Source of the DNA: DATKYQ01 sp964640665
GTDB lineage: Bacteria > Myxococcota > B64-G9
NCBI GenBank assembly: GCA_964640665.1
Contig: CAZXHT010000002.1
Location: forward strand, 110,243 to 174,242
Length of the DNA: 64,000 nt
Direction of reading: 5' to 3'
Shown: piece after piece, positions 26,741-35,274 of the stretch
Layout: each line of letters opens with the position of its first letter
Position numbering within the stretch: the first letter of the stretch is position 1
Notes under the pieces: generated by a model
Databases searched by the model: none
Seen by the model: the letters and a program-made list of their open reading frames with translations, nothing else
Told to the model about the DNA's origin: nothing
Program-made: the position numbers and the translations under genes

Positions 26741-28300
26741 ATGGAAGAAGAACGCAAACTATATCTGCCTTATCTGTTTAGCGCCCTGGGGCGATCCTCT
26801 TTCGATGGCGGCCTGAGCCTGGTCGAGGGGGACGTCGAGAGAATAGTGCTCTTCAAATCCGGCGTGCCGGTCAGCGTTTCCTCGAGAATGCAGGACGAGA
26901 CACTTGGCCGCATTCTTCTCAAAGAGGGAAAGATCAGCTGTGATGAATACGACAAGCTTCTGGGGACCATGGTCCAGACCCGCCAGAGGGCCGGCGAGGT
27001 ATTGATCGGTATGGGTTTGCTCGGTCCGCAGGAGGTCTTCTCCGCCCTCGAGTACCAGACGCGCGTCAAACTGCTCAACTGCTTCAAGATGATAGACTTC
27101 GGGTTCTCCATCCAAGAGAAGAAAGTTCCGCCGGAGATGGCCATCTCGAAGGCCAACCTGTCCGTGGTGATCATGGAGGGTATCCAGAAAACATTTTCCG
27201 TCGATCGTGTCCTGACGGAGTTCCCGGTGGACGAAGAAACGCTTTTCATGAAAATCGAGCGAGACACATTGCGATCGCTGCGCATGGATACGCGTGAAAC
27301 CAGGATCATGCAAGCAATCGGCTCGGGCACCCCCTTGGTAAAGTTGATGTCCGTCGAGGAAGATTTGCAGTTCTTGCTTTCCGTGCTCTACGGCTTGCAC
27401 GCGCTCGAAATCATCGAGGCCACGGGAGTCGCCCATCCCAGCACCAAAGATCTCGAACTGGACGCTTTACGCGACCAGGGCCCGTCCGCCAAAATGATCA
27501 GGCCCAAGCAACCTGTTGAACGAGTCGAGCGCCCGGCGAAGGAATCCATCTACAATTTTCGCCCCCCGACCCTGAACGATGCTTTCAGTTCCAACCAGGT
27601 CGACTCAGCGCTGGCGGAAAGAATGCTCACCCTCGACACGGATGATTATTTCTCTATCCTTGAAGTCGAGCGCGAGGCAAATGCTCAAGAAATAAATAAC
27701 GCCTATGACAAACTGCTTCAGGATTGCCGGCTGCAGGATATTGAGGCGTCATATACAAACGAGCGCGAACAAGAGCTTGCCCGGCATCTGCTCGACAGAG
27801 CCACCATCGCCTGCCGCACCCTCTCGGAAGATGAAAGCCGATCCGCATACGAGAAGTCGCTCAAGACCTCCGGAAGCCGGAAGGAGATGAAGATTCCGCC
27901 CCGCCTGCTGGCTGACGTGGAGGCCCAGAAGGGCAAGCTGGCGATCGGGGCCAAGCGTTACCAGGATGCCATGGAACTCTTCGACAAGGCCATCGGCCTC
28001 TATCCCAAGGAGCCCAGCTACCATTTCAAGTTCGGGACGGCCGCGTATTTCAAGGCGCTCGACGAAACTCCCGCCGACAAAACTTTGCCGGATCTAGTCC
28101 GCAAGCCGTTTCTCAAGGCCATTGCGATCAACCCGGCCTACGACCAGGCGCGCATGTACCTTGGATACGTCTCCAAACGCAACGGCGAATACGAGCGTGC
28201 CTTGAAGGAGTTTAGCAGCGCCCTGCACTATAACCCCGGAAATCGCAGGGCCCAGTCAGAGGTTCGACTGTTGAAAAGACGCCTGGACACAACGAAATAA
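26741..28300 (+). CDS. DUF4388 (PATAN) - degenerate J domain - TPR protein
   Basis: At 519 aa it has the same length and domain order as the protein at 20346. The DUF4388 module is at residues ~5-150 (SFDGGLSLVEGDVERIVLFKSG, GRILLKEGKISCDEYDKLL). A J-like region is at ~300-375 (DYFSILEVEREANAQEINNAYDKLLQ). TPR helices follow (residues ~385-515, AMELFDKAIGLYPKEPSYHFKFG and following). The HPD tripeptide needed to stimulate Hsp70 is absent, so the J region is probably structural or regulatory. It is divergent from the Gld-like ABC operon and is followed after ~20 nt by a PilZ gene, so a shared signalling role is likely. Confidence 0.85.
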   Translation: MEEERKLYLPYLFSALGRSSFDGGLSLVEGDVERIVLFKSGVPVSVSSRMQDETLGRILLKEGKISCDEYDKLLGTMVQTRQRAGEVLIGMGLLGPQEVFSALEYQTRVKLLNCFKMIDFGFSIQEKKVPPEMAISKANLSVVIMEGIQKTFSVDRVLTEFPVDEETLFMKIERDTLRSLRMDTRETRIMQAIGSGTPLVKLMSVEEDLQFLLSVLYGLHALEIIEATGVAHPSTKDLELDALRDQGPSAKMIRPKQPVERVERPAKESIYNFRPPTLNDAFSSNQVDSALAERMLTLDTDDYFSILEVEREANAQEINNAYDKLLQDCRLQDIEASYTNEREQELARHLLDRATIACRTLSEDESRSAYEKSLKTSGSRKEMKIPPRLLADVEAQKGKLAIGAKRYQDAMELFDKAIGLYPKEPSYHFKFGTAAYFKALDETPADKTLPDLVRKPFLKAIAINPAYDQARMYLGYVSKRNGEYERALKEFSSALHYNPGNRRAQSEVRLLKRRLDTTK

Positions 28301-28319
28301 TTATCAGGAAGTGGGTGAC

Positions 28320-29093
28320 ATGGCCGCCGGCACGCAGAAAAAAAAGCTCATCGCCGTTTTCGACCCGGTCGATCGATCCCGGGAGCTTCTCGGGGAGTTT
28401 CTCGACCGAATGGGTTACCAGGTCGAACTGCACACGACAGCCCGCAAGATCCCCGCTCTGGTCAGCGGACGGGATGCCGATTTAATCGTGGTCAACCTTT
28501 CTGTTTTCGGCGCCGAATACGCCAAGGTCGTCTCCGAGTTGGAGAAGCTCGGACTGACGGGTGATGACCGCCCGCCGATGGTGGCCGTGACCTCGCTGAA
28601 TATTTCCCAGGAGGCGCGAGCACGCATCGAACAACTCGGCGCCGGGATCGTCATGGACCAGCGAACTCCTTTCATGGAGCTCATCTTTTCTGTCAATCTG
28701 CTGCTGTTTCCGAAGATCAGGGAATTGCGGCATTACACGCGCGTCTTCGGGGGATTTCCGATCCAGTACTTACACACCGGGGAATGGCATGCGGGAAAGG
28801 TTTACAACATCAGCCGTCAGGGGGCCTTCATCCAGTGTGACGATCCGCCCGCAGAAAACACCCGCCTCGACGTCCGTTTTGTTTTGCCCGGCCGGGAAGA
28901 TCGGATAAAGGTCGCAGCCCATGTCAACTGGGTGAATACGCCTGCGTCGGGGCCGGATTCGTTGGCTCTCTACGGCATGGGAGTCAGGTTCCTGGTGCTC
29001 AACAGGGAAGAAAGCACATCGCTCGACCAGTTCATCAGCCAGCGGGTCAACGGAAACGATCCTTCCGGCGAATCTTCTCCATCTTGCGCTTGA
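28320..29093 (+). CDS. Receiver-like / PilZ domain protein
   Basis: The 257-aa protein starts with a receiver-like fold (residues ~8-125: LIAVFDPVDRSRELLGEFL and ADLIVVNLSVFG), where the usual phospho-acceptor Asp is not clear. It ends with a PilZ domain at ~140-250, with HYTRVFGGFPIQYLHTGEW, VYNISRQGAFIQ (NxSxxG) and YGMGVRFLVLNREE. The start is the ATG at 28320 with AGGA upstream; an in-frame GTG lies at 28311. It follows the DUF4388 paralog after 19 nt, so co-transcription is likely. The last 47 bp overlap the convergent PilZ gene at 29047. Confidence 0.8.
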   Translation: MAAGTQKKKLIAVFDPVDRSRELLGEFLDRMGYQVELHTTARKIPALVSGRDADLIVVNLSVFGAEYAKVVSELEKLGLTGDDRPPMVAVTSLNISQEARARIEQLGAGIVMDQRTPFMELIFSVNLLLFPKIRELRHYTRVFGGFPIQYLHTGEWHAGKVYNISRQGAFIQCDDPPAENTRLDVRFVLPGREDRIKVAAHVNWVNTPASGPDSLALYGMGVRFLVLNREESTSLDQFISQRVNGNDPSGESSPSCA

Positions 29094-29736
29094 TCTCGCG
29101 GCCACGATCCTGGGCCAGTTTCCTGACCAACTCCTGTATTTTCCGGCGCTGTCGCTCCGACTCGAAGAGGAACTCGACACCCATACCCTTAGGTTCGCCC
29201 GTTTCCTTGAGCCAAGCGACGCGGCAGCGCAGCTTGATGCCCATCAGAAAGCCCGGTGGACGCAGGCGGCACTCCACCTCGGTATCAACAGGAACCAGTT
29301 GCCGGCTGCGGATAAAGGTGCCCCCTTCACCGATGTCCTCGGCGAATTCCTGGACGAAGTCCTGGTCACGGCGATATGACACGACGTACGAGCAGGGCAT
29401 CCTGCGGCTGGTGCGGTCGGTGAACTCAACTTGTTTGCCCTCGGCGTGATCGAGGATCAACTGCAGGGTCCTGTTCTGATCGCTGGGAATCTCCACCTGC
29501 ACACCGGGTGCCAGCGGAGGCTCGACCGATGCGCGACGTCGCGCGACGATTTTTCCCTGGAGCCTGAAGTTGCGCTTCTGCGTGGGAAAGTCGACCACCA
29601 CGGTGACCTCTTCGGACAATTGTAGCTGCCGGCCGGTCTCTACGAACAGGACGCCCAGCCGGCCGCGGCGCGCGAAATCGAGCAGCAGCCTTTCTTTTCT
29701 CGGATAACGCGCCGAGATCTCTTTCTTGCGCGGCAT
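29047..29736 (-). CDS. Two-PilZ-domain protein
   Basis: The 229-aa protein has an N-terminal YcgR-N/PilZ-like region (residues ~10-105: FPTQKRNFRLQGKI and VQVEIPSDQNR) and a C-terminal PilZ domain at ~108-205. The C-terminal domain has RTSRRMPCSYVVSYRR, EDIGEGGTFIRSR (DxGxGG form of the second motif) and PKGMGVEFLFESE. A highly basic tail ends the protein. The arrangement resembles YcgR-type flagellar or motility brakes, but the target is not known. Its 3' end overlaps the convergent PilZ gene. Confidence 0.85.
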   Translation of the reverse strand: MPRKKEISARYPRKERLLLDFARRGRLGVLFVETGRQLQLSEEVTVVVDFPTQKRNFRLQGKIVARRRASVEPPLAPGVQVEIPSDQNRTLQLILDHAEGKQVEFTDRTSRRMPCSYVVSYRRDQDFVQEFAEDIGEGGTFIRSRQLVPVDTEVECRLRPPGFLMGIKLRCRVAWLKETGEPKGMGVEFLFESERQRRKIQELVRKLAQDRGREIKRKMEKIRRKDRFR

Positions 29737-29742
29737 GCAAAT

Positions 29743-29772
29743 ATTCTACACGGCTTGAATTATTTTGCACAA
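29743..29772 (-). promoter_or_regulatory. Promoter of the two-PilZ gene (leaderless)
   Basis: On the minus strand, TTGTGC (29767-29772), an 18-bp spacer and TAGAAT (29743-29748). The -10 ends 6 nt before the ATG at 29736. Confidence 0.55.
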
Positions 29773-29790
29773 GGGTTTCAGTGGTATGCC

Positions 29791-29819
29791 TTGTGAGGCG
29801 TTAATATTGGAACTAGAAT
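29791..29819 (+). promoter_or_regulatory. Promoter of the transglutaminase-like lipoprotein gene (leaderless)
   Basis: TTGTGA (29791-29796), a 17-bp spacer and TAGAAT (29814-29819). The -10 ends 6 nt before the ATG at 29826. This promoter and the one at 29743-29772 are back to back. Confidence 0.6.
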
Positions 29820-29825
29820 CGACAT

Positions 29826-31367
29826 ATGAGAAAGCATTGCCCGAAACTTCATCTTCTTTTGGCATTCGCAGTTGTCTTCTCGCCGGCTTGTAGCAAGAAA
29901 GACAAGCAGGCGCCGCTGCCCAACCAGGAGATCGTCGCCGCCTTCGAACCGTTTCCCGAAGGCGCGGGCAGGCTGCAGTCAGAGCGCTGGTTTTCGATCG
30001 CCCTGCAAGGCAAGCCGGCCGGCAGCTACCACCTGACGATCAGGCGATGCGATACTCCCCGCGGTATACGCCGTCTTGTGCACGGACAAACTCACATCAA
30101 CCTGCAGATGGGCGAGACCCGCTCGGAAATCTCCTTCGATGAACTATCGCTGGTGAACGAGAAATGGCAACTGTTGCGCATGCGCATGGTTGAGGGCGGT
30201 GGAGGCGGCGAAGATGTGACCATCCGGGCGGGCAAAGTCGGGGACGAGATGGTAACCGTGCGCGGTCCGGAGGTGAAGCGCGTGCATTTCGACGAAAGCG
30301 CCTTGCGCACGGAGTCGTACGCCTTCTTGTTCAAAGGCAAGCAACTCGAGCCTGGAGATGTCAAAAGCTACCGCGAGTTCAGCGCAGACATGGCCGCCTA
30401 CGTCGACAATCACCTGGTAGTCAAGTCATGCTCCGAAGACGGTCGACTCAGAGTCGAACAGACCACAAGCGCCATGCCCGGCTCGCTCAAACGCATCAAG
30501 CTGGACAGCCACTACCTGCCCGTCGAGATCGAAGCACACATGGGATCGCTGGTCGTGCGTTTCGAGCGGCAAGACGGCAGGCCAAATCCGGTAAATCGAG
30601 ACGGCCCCGACCTGAACGGCCTGACCAGCATCCCGGTGCAGCTTCCATGGAAGGACCCCGCGGCAATAACCCGGGCGCGTTACCGTATAGCAGGCATGCC
30701 GAAGCAGGTCGAGCCATCGTGGTTGAGCGGCCCGGGACAGACGGTAGTCGCGAATCCCGAGCCGGGGACGTTCGTCGTCGAAGTCGCGCAGATGTCCGCT
30801 CCCTCGATGCAGGCGTTCCCCCTGCACATCGACGACGATGGACTGCGGCACTACCTGGCATCGACGTCGTATTCGCGGACGGACGACGCGTCCATTCGCC
30901 AGGCAGCCAAGGAAGCCCTTGGCGGGGTAACGGACGCCTGGGCCGCGGCCCGGCGCCTGAGGGCCTTCGTCAGCCGCGAGATCTCGCCCAGCCGCTCAAT
31001 GGCATTCGCCTCGGCAACCGATACGCTGCGTGAAAAGAAGGGAGACTGCTCGGAACAATCGGTGCTACTGGCCACCTTGGCCCGCTCGGCCGGCATCCCG
31101 GCCCGCTGTGTGATGGGGTTGGTGTACCAGGACGGCGCCTTCAACCGTCACATGTGGACGGAGGTGTGGGTCGAGCGCTGGCAACCCATAGACGCCGCCA
31201 TGCAGACCGATTACCCCAGTGCCGCCTGGATCCGTCTGGGCGAGAACTCCCTGCAATTTACCGCCGATAAGAAAACCGGAATGGGAGGACTGCTGGCCTT
31301 TGCCTCGAAGCTGTCGATCAAAGTCGAGAGTTTCGAGGAGGCAAAGAATGGAGGAGCTTCTCAATGA
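29826..31367 (+). CDS. Transglutaminase-like lipoprotein
   Basis: The 513-aa protein has a signal peptide ending in a lipobox (SPAC, Cys22), so it is a lipoprotein. Residues ~345-480 form a transglutaminase-like cysteine protease core, with KKGDCSEQSVLLATLARSAG (Cys408) and RHMWTEVWVERWQPID (His442, Asp457). The Cys-His-Asp triad is complete. The N-terminal ~330 residues are unassigned beta-rich sequence. Such periplasmic or outer-membrane enzymes act as proteases or amidotransferases; the substrate is unknown. Confidence 0.85.
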   Translation: MRKHCPKLHLLLAFAVVFSPACSKKDKQAPLPNQEIVAAFEPFPEGAGRLQSERWFSIALQGKPAGSYHLTIRRCDTPRGIRRLVHGQTHINLQMGETRSEISFDELSLVNEKWQLLRMRMVEGGGGGEDVTIRAGKVGDEMVTVRGPEVKRVHFDESALRTESYAFLFKGKQLEPGDVKSYREFSADMAAYVDNHLVVKSCSEDGRLRVEQTTSAMPGSLKRIKLDSHYLPVEIEAHMGSLVVRFERQDGRPNPVNRDGPDLNGLTSIPVQLPWKDPAAITRARYRIAGMPKQVEPSWLSGPGQTVVANPEPGTFVVEVAQMSAPSMQAFPLHIDDDGLRHYLASTSYSRTDDASIRQAAKEALGGVTDAWAAARRLRAFVSREISPSRSMAFASATDTLREKKGDCSEQSVLLATLARSAGIPARCVMGLVYQDGAFNRHMWTEVWVERWQPIDAAMQTDYPSAAWIRLGENSLQFTADKKTGMGGLLAFASKLSIKVESFEEAKNGGASQ

Positions 31368-31433
31368 GGATCTGACGCAACCCGCCCGAATGGTGGTGCG
31401 CCTGGCGTTTTCGACTGGAAGGTTGATTCTGGA

Positions 31434-31463
31434 TTGACAGATCGGGCCTTTGGCGTCTAGTGT
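31434..31463 (+). promoter_or_regulatory. Possible promoter of the 955-aa surface protein gene
   Basis: A consensus TTGACA (31434-31439) is followed 18 bp later by a weak TAGTGT (31458-31463). The start ATG at 31508 has its own GAGGAAG Shine-Dalgarno sequence, so this gene is not leaderless. Confidence 0.4.
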
Positions 31464-31507
31464 GAACTCCTGAATTACGCGAGAACCGAGGAAGAAGCGA
31501 GGAAGAT

Positions 31508-34375
31508 ATGAGAATAGCAACTTGTCTCGTATTATCGGCCTGTTTGATGGGCATTCTTGCCCAGCGAGCCGAGGCGCAGTCTTGTCCCAACCCCACAACG
31601 ATCCACTGCGGCGACAGCATCTCGGGAAACAGCAGCAACGGCTCGAACCTGATTAACACCTACACCTGCTACGAATACAGCTACAACGGTCCCGAGATGG
31701 TCTACCTGCTCGACATCCCCGACGGGGCCGAGCTGCAGGTCGACCTGTATCCGGACGACGGCTGGCTAACATCATGGGACGCCATTTTGGTTATCATGCC
31801 CGAGCTTGACGGCGACTGCTACCCCTCGGTCTGGGCCGGCTGCTCCGACGAGGGGGGCTACGGCGGCTTCGAGGGCCTGGCCGGTACGCTGCCGGCAGGC
31901 CGCTACTATATTGTTGTCGACGGTTACGACGGCGATTACGGCAGCTTCGATCTCAGCGTCTCCTGCACCGAGTGCACTGGTTGCGCGGACGGCGACGGCG
32001 ACGGCTACTCGGGTTACAACGCCGGCAGTTGCCCCTGCGGCGACGACTGTAACGACAGCGACCCGCTCAGGAACCCGGCAGCCAAGGAGGTCTGCGGTAA
32101 CCAGGTCGACGAGAACTGCGACGGAACGGCCGTCAACCCTTGTCCCACCTGCTCTTCCGATCTGGCCGTCACTTGCGGCGAGTCGAGCACCGCCAGCACC
32201 GACAACGGCTCATCCAACCTGAACGAATACTGCGGATCGGACTACACCGACTGGAGCGGCGATGAGTTCATCTTCGAGATTACGCCGGCGGCCGAGGGCA
32301 CCGTCGACGTGGTAGTCTCCAACATGGGGGGCCAGCAGCTCGACGCCTTCGCCTTCACCGACTTCGGCGTGGCCGGCAACTGCAACAAGGACGCCTGCGT
32401 CGATCTCTCGGCGCAGACGAGCGGCACGCAGCACTTGGCCTTTTACGCCCTGGCCGACGAGACCTACTACGTCGCGGTGGATGGGCGCGGCGGAGACCAT
32501 GGATCCTTCAGCTATGCTTTCAGTTGCATAAACGAGCAATGTGCCACGCCCGGTACTATTTCCTGCGGCCAGAGCGTTACAGGCGACACGAGCGGCGGTA
32601 CGAACAACATCAGCGCCTATCCCGGCCTGCCCTGGAGCCTGCTGGGCTCGGATCTTAGCTATGCCATCAGCGTCGGATACGACGCCCGCATCACGGCGGC
32701 ATTGCACGTCGACGACGGCGGCGGCACGCCGCCCGACCTGGCACTGGTGGTCATAGCCGACGACGGCAACGGCGCCTGCCTGCCGGCAGAAGCTATCGCG
32801 GTCTCTGACTATTACCAGGATGAGGACGGCAACCCGCCCGAGGTGCTGTCATTTTCGGTGCTGGCGAACACAACCTACTATCTGGTGGTCGAGGGACTGA
32901 CCGAGAACGACTACGGCGGCTTCACGCTCAGCGCCGAGTGCGTCGTCGAGTGTCCCGACGGCATGACCGATTGTAGCGGCAACTGCGTCGATCTCGATAA
33001 CGACACGCAAAATTGCGGCACTTGCGACAACGCCTGTTCATACGCCAATGCCCAGGCGCTGTGTGTCGCAGGCACATGCAGCATGACCGGCTGCGATTCC
33101 GGATTCGGCGACTGCAATACCGACGATGCCGACGGCTGCGAGACGGCCCTGGGCACCATCGACAACTGCTCGGCCTGCGGCGATGCCTGTGCCTTCGACC
33201 ACGCCGCGGCAACCTGTGTCGCTTCGGTTTGCACGATGGGAGACTGCCAGACCGATTGGGGCGATTGCGCAAACGGAGACGCGGACGGCTGCGAAACGGC
33301 GCTTGACACCTCGGCGAACTGCGGCGCCTGCGGCACCACCTGCAGCGACCCGGATTTTTGTTACGCGGGCTCTTGTACATCCACCTGCCCTGGTAACCTG
33401 ACTCACTGCGACGACGATTGCATCGACACCACCAGCGATCCGGCGAACTGCGGCGGCTGCGGCGTCACCTGCCAGGCGGCCAACGCCACGACCGCCTGCC
33501 ATGCGAGCGCCTGCCTGATAGGGTCCTGTGAGGCCGGATTCGGCGACTGCGACGCATCGTATACCAACGGCTGCGAGACGACGCTGGGGACAATTTCAAA
33601 TTGCGCCTCGTGCGCTGACGCCTGCGCCTTCGAGAATGCCGGTGCCACCTGTGACGCCGGCGTCTGCGCCATCGGAAGCTGCGATACGGGATACGGCGAT
33701 TGCAACACGACGGCGGGGGACGGCTGTGAAAGCCCGCTCAATACCGACGCCCACTGTGGAAGCTGCACTACCAGTTGCGGCAACGACGAGAGCTGCGTCG
33801 GAGGCCAGTGCCAGCACTTCTGCGCCGATGCCGACGAAGACGGTTACAAGGACATAAACTGTGGTGGAGACGACTGCAACGACGACAACGACAGCATCTA
33901 TCCGGGAGCCGCGGAGATCTGCGAAGATGGCATCGACCAGGATTGCGACGGTTCCGACCAGGAGTGCACCTGCGCGGACAACGATGGAGACGGTTATCGG
34001 GACGAGAATTGCGGCGGGGACGATTGCGACGACACCAACGGCTACATCAATCCCGGCGTGTCCGAGATCTGCGGCGACGATATCGACCAGGACTGCGACG
34101 GTGTCAAACAGGAATGCGACTGTCCCGACACGGACGGCGACGGTCACCCGGCGACCTTCTGCGGCGGGGACGATTGCAACGACAACAACGCCTCGATCCA
34201 TCCCGGCTCGCTGGACGTCTGCGGAGACGGCATCGACCAGGATTGCGACGGCGCGGACCGTGCTTGTCCTTCGTCCAACTCGGGCTGCGGCTGCAGCAGC
34301 ACGCGGGGAGACAGCCCGGGCCGCCTGGTTTTTCTGTTGCTCGGATTAGTTGCCCTTTTACGGCGCAGGGTGTAG
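31508..34375 (+). CDS. Cys-rich surface protein with PPC-like domains, MopE-like repeats and MYXO-CTERM-like tail
   Basis: The 955-aa exported protein has a signal peptide (residues 1-23, ending AEA-Q). Three PPC-like beta domains lie within residues ~25-480, sharing PSxxxGSFxLS-type ends. A run of about five Cys-rich units of the form DGCETALGT...NCxxCGxxC follows at ~480-765. MopE-like metal-binding repeats (CGGDDCNDxN...PGxxEICGDxIDQDCDG) number one near residue 160 and three in tandem near 778-920. The C-terminus has a GCGCSS element, a hydrophobic span and RRR, as in MYXO-CTERM sorting signals. It is therefore likely to be processed and anchored at the cell surface. MopE binds copper in methanotrophs; metal binding here is an inference. 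Confidence 0.85.
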   Translation: MRIATCLVLSACLMGILAQRAEAQSCPNPTTIHCGDSISGNSSNGSNLINTYTCYEYSYNGPEMVYLLDIPDGAELQVDLYPDDGWLTSWDAILVIMPELDGDCYPSVWAGCSDEGGYGGFEGLAGTLPAGRYYIVVDGYDGDYGSFDLSVSCTECTGCADGDGDGYSGYNAGSCPCGDDCNDSDPLRNPAAKEVCGNQVDENCDGTAVNPCPTCSSDLAVTCGESSTASTDNGSSNLNEYCGSDYTDWSGDEFIFEITPAAEGTVDVVVSNMGGQQLDAFAFTDFGVAGNCNKDACVDLSAQTSGTQHLAFYALADETYYVAVDGRGGDHGSFSYAFSCINEQCATPGTISCGQSVTGDTSGGTNNISAYPGLPWSLLGSDLSYAISVGYDARITAALHVDDGGGTPPDLALVVIADDGNGACLPAEAIAVSDYYQDEDGNPPEVLSFSVLANTTYYLVVEGLTENDYGGFTLSAECVVECPDGMTDCSGNCVDLDNDTQNCGTCDNACSYANAQALCVAGTCSMTGCDSGFGDCNTDDADGCETALGTIDNCSACGDACAFDHAAATCVASVCTMGDCQTDWGDCANGDADGCETALDTSANCGACGTTCSDPDFCYAGSCTSTCPGNLTHCDDDCIDTTSDPANCGGCGVTCQAANATTACHASACLIGSCEAGFGDCDASYTNGCETTLGTISNCASCADACAFENAGATCDAGVCAIGSCDTGYGDCNTTAGDGCESPLNTDAHCGSCTTSCGNDESCVGGQCQHFCADADEDGYKDINCGGDDCNDDNDSIYPGAAEICEDGIDQDCDGSDQECTCADNDGDGYRDENCGGDDCDDTNGYINPGVSEICGDDIDQDCDGVKQECDCPDTDGDGHPATFCGGDDCNDNNASIHPGSLDVCGDGIDQDCDGADRACPSSNSGCGCSSTRGDSPGRLVFLLLGLVALLRRRV

Positions 34376-34378
34376 CTT
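34350..34378 (+). promoter_or_regulatory. Promoter of the outer-membrane protein gene (leaderless), inside the preceding gene
   Basis: TTGCCC (34350-34355), a 17-bp spacer and TAGCTT (34373-34378). The -10 ends 7 nt before the ATG at 34386. The promoter lies in the 3' end of the 955-aa protein gene. Confidence 0.45.
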
Positions 34379-34385
34379 TTCGCCC

Positions 34386-35267
34386 ATGTATCGCTCGGCA
34401 CTCGTCATTCTTTCGCTGATTGTTTCGTTGCCGGCCGCGGCCGACGACTTCATGGGCACGCGCCCTCTTGGTATGTGCGGCGCGCACCGGGCTGTTGTGA
34501 CCGGAAATGACGCGATCGTCCTCAACCCCGCCGGCATGAGCCTCTTCAGGCGCTATTCGTTCGAGGGGCAATACCTGTTGGCGACCAAGTTCGATTCCGA
34601 GGACGGCCCCGACCAGCACGTTTTCCATGTCTCGGTAGTCGACAACAAGATCCAGTACTTTGCCACCGGCATGGCTTACACACGCGTCGAGCGCGGGGAT
34701 GACAAGGCGGGCAATCGCTACGACATGGCCTTTTCGGTGCCTCTGACCGAGGGCTTGATGATCGGTACGGACATCAAGTACCTCGATTTCGACAGAAAGG
34801 ACAAGGCCAACGTCGACGCGGTCAGTGTCGACGTCGGCATCCTGTTGCGCACTTCGGTCGGACTGCACTTAGCCGTCGTCGGCTACAATCTGACCAACAC
34901 GGCCGACTACCTCGAACATCCCATCTCAATGTCCGCGGCACTGATGTACTCGCCCTTCAGGACGCTTGAGCTGTCCTTCGACTGGTTCATCAACTTCCAG
35001 AAGCCCACGGATATCGAAGAGCCGGCTGGCGCCAAGGAAACCGGTTACTCCTACGCCTTCGGGGTCGAGTACCTTTTGCTGGGTCAGATCACCCTCCGGG
35101 GCGGTTACCTGATCGACAAGTCCCGCCCCAGCGGCGACGATCAATACTGGTCCGCGGGGATCGGCTACGTCACGCAACGCTTCGCCTTCGACTTCGGTTA
35201 CCGCGGGTCGGTCAACCACACCTCGTGGGGCAACAACTTCGGCTTCGGCGTCCGGCTTTTCATGTAA
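34386..35267 (+). CDS. Outer-membrane beta-barrel protein (PorV/FadL-like)
   Basis: The 293-aa protein has a signal peptide (LVILSLIVSLPAAA-DD). Amphipathic strands follow throughout, and the C-terminal residue is Met after GVRLF, consistent with a barrel end. Segments such as NDAIVLNPAGMSLFRRYSFEGQY match the PorV/TP0453-FadL-like fold, where AxLNPAGM is recurrent. It should sit in the outer membrane. The function is not clear; PorV-like proteins support type IX export in other phyla. The ATG at 34386 is chosen because the signal peptide starts there and a -10 box lies 7 nt before it. Confidence 0.7.
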   Translation: MYRSALVILSLIVSLPAAADDFMGTRPLGMCGAHRAVVTGNDAIVLNPAGMSLFRRYSFEGQYLLATKFDSEDGPDQHVFHVSVVDNKIQYFATGMAYTRVERGDDKAGNRYDMAFSVPLTEGLMIGTDIKYLDFDRKDKANVDAVSVDVGILLRTSVGLHLAVVGYNLTNTADYLEHPISMSAALMYSPFRTLELSFDWFINFQKPTDIEEPAGAKETGYSYAFGVEYLLLGQITLRGGYLIDKSRPSGDDQYWSAGIGYVTQRFAFDFGYRGSVNHTSWGNNFGFGVRLFM

Positions 35268-35274
35268 GGTGCAG

